64,000 nt of DNA, taken from the NCBI GenBank assembly GCA_945878375.1, contig CAMDWG010000012.1:1-64000 (forward strand), in the 5' to 3' direction. The notes under the pieces were generated by a model. The model saw nothing but the letters and a program-made list of their open reading frames with translations. It made no database searches and had not been told where the DNA came from. The DNA comes from Roseomonas mucosa (GTDB lineage Bacteria; Pseudomonadota; Alphaproteobacteria; Acetobacterales; Acetobacteraceae). The number at the start of each line of letters is the position of its first letter. Within the stretch, counting starts at the first letter, position 1. This document shows, piece after piece, positions 59,648 through 64,000 of the stretch. The translations under genes and the position numbers were made by a program.

Positions 59648-60661
59648 TCAGGCGACCGGCAGCCAGCCGAACAGCTTCAGCGCGCCGGCGGTCAGCACCA
59701 GCCACACCAGGCTGAACGGCAGGAACACCTTCCAGCCCAGTCGCATCAGCTGGTCGTAGCGGTAGCGCGGGAAGGTCGCGCGCACCCAAATGAAGACGAA
59801 CAGGCAGGCGCAGATCTTGAACACGAACCACATCGGGCCCGGGATCCAATTGAACGGCGCGATGTCGAACGGCGCGTACCACCCGCCCAGGAACAGGATG
59901 GTGATCAGCGCGCTCATCAGGATCATGTTCGCGTATTCGCCGAGGAAGAACAGCGCGAAGGACATGCTGCTGTATTCGACGAAGAAGCCCGCCACCAGCT
60001 CGCTCTCGCCTTCCGGAAGGTCGAAGGGCGCGCGGTTCGTCTCGGCCAGCGCCGAGATGAACATGATCACGAACATCGGGAAGAGCGGGATGATGAACCA
60101 CATATCCGCCTGGGCGCGGACGATTTCCGTCAGGTTCAGCGAACCGACGCAGAGCAGCACGGTGACGATCACGAAGCCCATGCTGACCTCGTAGCTCACC
60201 ATCTGCGCCGCCGACCGCAGCGCGCCGAGGAAAGCGTATTTCGAATTCGACGCCCAGCCCGCGATGATGACGCCATAGACGCCGAGCGAGCTGATCGCGA
60301 ACAGGTAGAGGATGCCGACATTGATGTCGGCGATGGCCCAGCCATCATTCACCGGGATCACGGCCCAGGCGAGCATCGCCAGCATGAAGGTGATCATCGG
60401 CGCCAGGATGAACAGCACGCGGCTGGCCCCGGCGGGGATGATCGTTTCCTTCAGCAGCATCTTCAGCGCGTCGGCGAAGGGCTGCAGCAGGCCGAAGGGC
60501 CCGACGACATTCGGCCCCTTCCGCATCTGCATCGCCGCCAGCACCTTGCGCTCGGCATAGGTGAGATAGGCAACGCCGATCAGCAGCGGCACCAGCAGCG
60601 CCATGGCCTGCGCGACCGTCAGCGCCAGATGCCCGACCGGGGTGGCGAGGAAAGCGTCCAT
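59648..60661 (-). CDS. nuoH: NADH-quinone oxidoreductase subunit H
   Basis: A 337-residue, about eight-helix subunit that forms the quinone chamber. Hallmarks are [34 protein letters not shown] (part: [19 protein letters not shown]), [41 protein letters not shown] and [17 protein letters not shown], as [17 protein letters not shown] here. It is 7 bases downstream of nuoG. Confidence 0.96.
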   Translation of the reverse strand: MDAFLATPVGHLALTVAQAMALLVPLLIGVAYLTYAERKVLAAMQMRKGPNVVGPFGLLQPFADALKMLLKETIIPAGASRVLFILAPMITFMLAMLAWAVIPVNDGWAIADINVGILYLFAISSLGVYGVIIAGWASNSKYAFLGALRSAAQMVSYEVSMGFVIVTVLLCVGSLNLTEIVRAQADMWFIIPLFPMFVIMFISALAETNRAPFDLPEGESELVAGFFVEYSSMSFALFFLGEYANMILMSALITILFLGGWYAPFDIAPFNWIPGPMWFVFKICACLFVFIWVRATFPRYRYDQLMRLGWKVFLPFSLVWLVLTAGALKLFGWLPVA

Positions 60662-60668
60662 CGTCAGG

Positions 60669-62714
60669 TCACTCCGCGGCCTGCAGCGTCGCGCCGCCGT
60701 AGATGCTCGCGCACTCGGCCATCACGTCGGAAGCGCGCGCGATCGCATCAGCCAGATGATAGGGCGTGGACGACGCCGCGAAGGGCGCGTCCGACATCGC
60801 CCCGGCATCGCCCGCGGGCCCCGCCGCATCGGCGCAGCCGCCGCGCGCGAAGGGCGCCGCCAGCGCCGGCACCGCGGCCGCCATCGCGGCGCGCAGCTGC
60901 GCGAGATCGTCGAAGGGAAGACGGATGCCCAAGCCCTCCCCCGCCGCGCGGATGATCCGCCAATCCTCGCGCGCCTCACCGGGCGCATGCACCGCGAGCC
61001 AGGCGCGCTGCGCGCGGCCCTCGGTGTTCACATAGGTCGCATCCTTCTCGGTATAGGCTGCGCCCGGCAGGATCACATCGGCCCGCGCGGCCGCGCGGTC
61101 GCCGTGATGGCCCTGGTAGATCACGAAGGTCCCGGGCGCGATCAGCCCCGGATCGAAGCCATCCGCGCCCAGCAGCCACACCGCATCGACGCCGCCATTC
61201 AGCATCGCGCCGAGCGACTTGCCCGCGACGAAGCCGAGATCCAGCGCCCCCACCTGCCCGCCGAAGCGGTGCAGCACGTTGAAGCCATGCCAGTCCGGCC
61301 GCAGCGCATTGACGCTCGCTGCCACCTGCCACGCCGCCGCCAGCACCGCCGCGCCATCTTCGCGCGCCAGCGCATCGCGGCCCAGGATCACCATCGGGTT
61401 CTTGGCAGCCTTCAGCGTGGCGGCGAAGGGATGCGAGCCATCCAGCAGCGCGCGGATCGTCGCCGGCCCATCGCCCAGATGCTGGTGCGGATAGGTCAGG
61501 TCCACGCCAGCCGGCCCGATGCGCCCGATCGGGAAACGGCCCTGCACATGGCGCTTGCGGATGCGCGCATTGATCACCGGCGCTTCCAGACGCGGATTGC
61601 TGCCGATGATCAGCAGCGCATCCGCCTGGTCGATGCCGGCGATGGTGGTGTTGAACAGGTAGAAATCGCGCCGCGAGGCATCCAGCGCCGCGCCATCCGT
61701 GCGGCAATCGAGGTTCGCAGACCCCAGCGCGCCCATCAGCGCCTTCAGCGCGAAGACGCTCTCGGCATCCACCAACTCGCCCGCGACGGCGCCGATCCGG
61801 TCGGGCGTCGTCGCGCGGAAGCGCGTGGCGATGGCGCGGAACGCATCGGCCCAGGAGGCCGGCTTCAGCTTGCCGTCCACGCGCAGCCAGGGGCGGTCCA
61901 GCCGCTTCTTCTTCAGCCCGTCGAAGGAAAAGCGGCCGCGATCGGCCATCCATTCCTCGTTCACGTCGTCATGGATGCGCGGCAGGACCCGCAGCACTTC
62001 CGGCCCGCGCGTATCGATGCGGATATTGGTGCCCGTCGCGTCCTGCACGTCGATGCTGTCAGTTTTCCGCAATTCCCAGGGCCGCGAGACGAAGGCGTAG
62101 GGCCGGGAGGTCAGCGCGCCGACCGGGCAGATGTCGATCAGGTTGCCGCTGAGCTCCGTCGTCAGCGCCTTTTCCACATAGGTGCCGACTTCCATGTTCT
62201 CGCCGCGATTCGTCGCACCCAGTTCCGGCACGCCGGCAACCTCGGAGGCAAAGCGGATGCAGCGGGTGCATTGGATGCAGCGGGTCATGATCGTCTTGAC
62301 CAGCGGCCCCATATACTTGTCCTTCACCGCGCGCTTCGCTTCCCGGTAGCGCGAGTGATCCATGCCATAGCCGACCGCCTGGTCCTGCAGGTCGCATTCG
62401 CCGCCCTGGTCGCAGATGGGGCAGTCGAGCGGGTGGTTGATCAGCAGGAATTCCATCACGCCACGGCGCGCATTCCGCACCATCACGCTGTCGGTCTTCA
62501 CCACCATCCCGTCCGCGACAGGATAGGCGCAGGACGCGACGGGCTTCGGCGCCTTTTCCACTTCCACCAGGCACATCCGGCAATTGCCGGCGACCGACAG
62601 GCGTTCATGGTAGCAGAAGCGCGGGATCTCCTTGCCCGCGGCTTCGCAGGCCTGCAGCACGGTCGCCCCGTTCGGGACCTCGACCTCGATGCCGTCGACG
62701 ATGACCTTTGCCAT
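60669..62714 (-). CDS. nuoG: NADH-quinone oxidoreductase subunit G
   Basis: A 681-residue subunit of the electron-input arm. An N-terminal [2Fe-2S] site ([20 protein letters not shown]) is followed by [18 protein letters not shown], giving clusters N1b and N5, and by [12 protein letters not shown] plus [15 protein letters not shown], giving N4. The molybdopterin-oxidoreductase-like C-terminal part is catalytically inactive. The extra N7 cysteine set is not evident. The start ATG at 62714 gives [19 protein letters not shown]. Upstream are two small non-nuo genes that separate it from nuoF. Confidence 0.95.
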   Translation of the reverse strand: MAKVIVDGIEVEVPNGATVLQACEAAGKEIPRFCYHERLSVAGNCRMCLVEVEKAPKPVASCAYPVADGMVVKTDSVMVRNARRGVMEFLLINHPLDCPICDQGGECDLQDQAVGYGMDHSRYREAKRAVKDKYMGPLVKTIMTRCIQCTRCIRFASEVAGVPELGATNRGENMEVGTYVEKALTTELSGNLIDICPVGALTSRPYAFVSRPWELRKTDSIDVQDATGTNIRIDTRGPEVLRVLPRIHDDVNEEWMADRGRFSFDGLKKKRLDRPWLRVDGKLKPASWADAFRAIATRFRATTPDRIGAVAGELVDAESVFALKALMGALGSANLDCRTDGAALDASRRDFYLFNTTIAGIDQADALLIIGSNPRLEAPVINARIRKRHVQGRFPIGRIGPAGVDLTYPHQHLGDGPATIRALLDGSHPFAATLKAAKNPMVILGRDALAREDGAAVLAAAWQVAASVNALRPDWHGFNVLHRFGGQVGALDLGFVAGKSLGAMLNGGVDAVWLLGADGFDPGLIAPGTFVIYQGHHGDRAAARADVILPGAAYTEKDATYVNTEGRAQRAWLAVHAPGEAREDWRIIRAAGEGLGIRLPFDDLAQLRAAMAAAVPALAAPFARGGCADAAGPAGDAGAMSDAPFAASSTPYHLADAIARASDVMAECASIYGGATLQAAE

Positions 62715-62718
62715 GGCG

Positions 62719-62931
62719 CTAACTCCGTCGCCGCTCGGTGGTGGCAGGCCAGCGCACAAGCGCGAGGTACCAGAGCACGATGATGTTCAACAACGGAACG
62801 CCCACTAGGGCGCCAATCCATCCAGAAAGCCCGGCACGCCGAGCGATCAGGTAACCATATCGCCCGATGAGAACCCAAAAGCCGACAACCAGAAATAGAA
62901 TAAGCCAGTGCCAGATCGAGAAAGTGCCCAT
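62719..62931 (-). CDS. Small membrane protein B inside the nuo operon
   Basis: A 70-residue protein with two predicted helices (WLILFLVVGFWVLIGRYGYL and WIGALVGVPLLNIIVLWYLAL) joined by the conserved basic turn ARRAGLSG, and a charged C terminus. It is paralogous to the protein encoded just upstream. It starts one base after that gene's stop, with GAGGG 8 bases before the ATG, and ends 4 bases before nuoG. GC is about 55-58 %, lower than the flanking nuo genes. Function unknown; it may be an assembly or accessory factor or an acquired gene pair. Confidence 0.7.
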   Translation of the reverse strand: MGTFSIWHWLILFLVVGFWVLIGRYGYLIARRAGLSGWIGALVGVPLLNIIVLWYLALVRWPATTERRRS

Positions 62932-62932
62932 C

Positions 62933-63127
62933 TCAGCCACCCCTCTCATTTGGCCAAGCGCCGACGGCCAACTCGCGCAGTAGAACGATGATCCCGATGA
63001 CTGGGATAATCGCCAGCAGCGCGAGCCATGGCGACCGACCAGCTTTCCGAGCAATAAGCGCGAGCGGAAGCACGTAGAAGACGAGGGCGAGTAACAGCTC
63101 GAAAACGCCGCCAAACAAATCGCCCAT
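62933..63127 (-). CDS. Small membrane protein A inside the nuo operon
   Basis: A 64-residue protein with two predicted helices (FELLLALVFYVLPLALI and WLALLAIIPVIGIIVLL) around ARKAGRSP. Over 25 residues from IARKAG it matches the next gene's product at 13 positions, so the two arose by duplication. The RSPW...IP..GIIVL pattern recalls small GRSGWW-type membrane domains of unknown function. I use the ATG at 63127, 4 bases after the nuoF stop, over an Arg-rich upstream start. Low GC as in its partner. Confidence 0.68.
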   Translation of the reverse strand: MGDLFGGVFELLLALVFYVLPLALIARKAGRSPWLALLAIIPVIGIIVLLRELAVGAWPNERGG

Positions 63128-63131
63128 CGGT

Positions 63132-64000
63132 CTACTCCGCCGCCATCGGAAGAGGCTTCGCATGCCGCCGCTTGTAATCGGCGATGCGCTCTTCCATCAC
63201 CGGCCGAAAGTGCCGGATCAGGCCCTGCACCGGCCACACGCCGCCATCGGCCAGCGCGCAGATGGTGTGGCCTTCGATCCGCCGCGTGACCTCCTCGAGC
63301 AGGTCGATCTCCTCGATCTCGGCGCGGCCTTCGACCATGCGTTCCATCATGCGGCTGACCCAGCCCATGCCTTCGCGGCAGGGCGTGCACTGGCCGCAGC
63401 TCTCATGCTTGTAGAATTTCGACAGGCGCGCGATGGCGCGGACGATGTCGGTGGACTTGTCCATCACGATCACGCCTGCGGTGCCGAGGCCCGATTTGTG
63501 CTCGCGCAGCGCATCGAAATCCATCAGCACGTCGTCGCAGATATGCTTCGGCAGCAGCGGCGTGGAGGACCCGCCCGGGATCACGCAGAGCAGGTTGTCC
63601 CAGCCCCCGCGCACCCCGCCCGCGTGGCGTTCGATGAGTTCCCGCATCGGGATGCTCATCTCCTCCTCCACGTTGCAGGGCTTGTTCACATGGCCCTGGA
63701 TGCAGAAGATCTTGGTGCCGGAGTTCTTGGGCCGCCCGAAGCCCGCGAACCAGGCCGCGCCGCGACGCAGGATGGTCGGCACCACCGCGATCGTCTCGAC
63801 ATTGTTCACAGTGGTCGGCGCGCCATACAGCCCGACGGCGGCGGGGAATGGCGGCTTCAGCCGCGGCATGCCCTTCTTGCCTTCCAGGCTTTCGATCAGC
63901 GCGGTTTCCTCGCCGCAGATATAGGCGCCGGCGCCGCGATGGACATAGAGATCGAAGGCCCAGCCCGACCCGCAGGCATCCTTGCCCAGCAGGCCGGCCG
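63132..64000 (-). CDS. nuoF: NADH-quinone oxidoreductase subunit F (5' end beyond window)
   Basis: The C-terminal 289 codons of NuoF. The visible part includes [18 protein letters not shown] (flavin-site loop, near the right edge), [19 protein letters not shown], and [15 protein letters not shown], which supplies three of the four Cys ligands of cluster N3; a further Cys in HTICALADG completes it. NuoF binds NADH and FMN and is the electron entry of complex I. The frame remains open to base 64000 and the start is outside the window. Confidence 0.96.
   Translation of the reverse strand, partial: AGLLGKDACGSGWAFDLYVHRGAGAYICGEETALIESLEGKKGMPRLKPPFPAAVGLYGAPTTVNNVETIAVVPTILRRGAAWFAGFGRPKNSGTKIFCIQGHVNKPCNVEEEMSIPMRELIERHAGGVRGGWDNLLCVIPGGSSTPLLPKHICDDVLMDFDALREHKSGLGTAGVIVMDKSTDIVRAIARLSKFYKHESCGQCTPCREGMGWVSRMMERMVEGRAEIEEIDLLEEVTRRIEGHTICALADGGVWPVQGLIRHFRPVMEERIADYKRRHAKPLPMAAE

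Overview
The window is GC-rich (roughly 65-72 %) and densely coded, with same-strand operons joined by 4-base ATGA/GTGA overlaps. Several things point to an alphaproteobacterium of the Acetobacteraceae type (Roseomonas-like): the block nuo - birA - coaX - RNase J - DUF1467 - proS - lolC - lolD with dnaE nearby, a short prolyl-tRNA synthetase, several Bug/TctC solute-binding proteins, and a Liv-type transporter tied to hydantoinase-like genes. This placement is an inference from gene content and order.

Left end (1-2237): the 3' part of a large serine recombinase, its usual small HTH partner and one unrecognised gene, ending at a minus-strand tRNA-Ser(GCT) whose 3' end faces them. This looks like the edge of an integrated element. 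From 2.3 to 13.4 kb lie scattered catabolic and housekeeping genes: GST, FAH-family hydrolase, Bug protein, dihydroxyphthalate-decarboxylase-like protein, 2-hydroxychromene-2-carboxylate isomerase-like protein, Kef-type antiporter, dadA with a divergent Lrp-type regulator, an orphan family-5 solute-binding protein, RidA and a carboxymuconolactone-decarboxylase-like protein.

The most striking region is 13.5-29.5 kb, one long co-directional unit. It encodes a Bug protein, a Liv-type ABC importer with fused permeases, HyuA/HyuB (ATP-dependent lactam-hydrolase family), a xanthine-dehydrogenase-type FAD subunit, a fused [2Fe-2S]-molybdopterin subunit, a 6-hydroxynicotinate-reductase homologue, a UPF0280 (ApbE-superfamily) protein and a DUF1185 protein. 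I read it as an uptake plus hydroxylate-reduce-hydrolyse pathway for an unidentified N-heterocycle. UPF0280 is a candidate flavin transferase for the reductase. A compact array of hairpins, which is also a 49-codon frame coupled at both ends, fills the only sizeable gap in the part of the unit after livK.

29.6-34.9 kb holds a tightly packed run of FAD oxidoreductase, PNPOx-like, DUF3253, DUF1499, ABC_membrane_2 exporter-like, alpha/beta-hydrolase and DUF3126 genes. 35.2-39.9 kb is a small glycan-type locus with a GT4 glycosyltransferase and three poorly characterised proteins.

40-64 kb (minus strand, one deaminase excepted) is core genome: dnaE, type II NADH dehydrogenase, lolD, lolC/E, proS, DUF1467, RNase J, coaX, birA and nuoN to nuoF, with nuoF running off the right edge. 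Embedded here are a 41-base inverted repeat, a candidate minus-strand small RNA with an intrinsic terminator between DUF1467 and proS, a 56-residue membrane protein between proS and lolC, and a low-GC pair of paralogous small membrane proteins between nuoF and nuoG.
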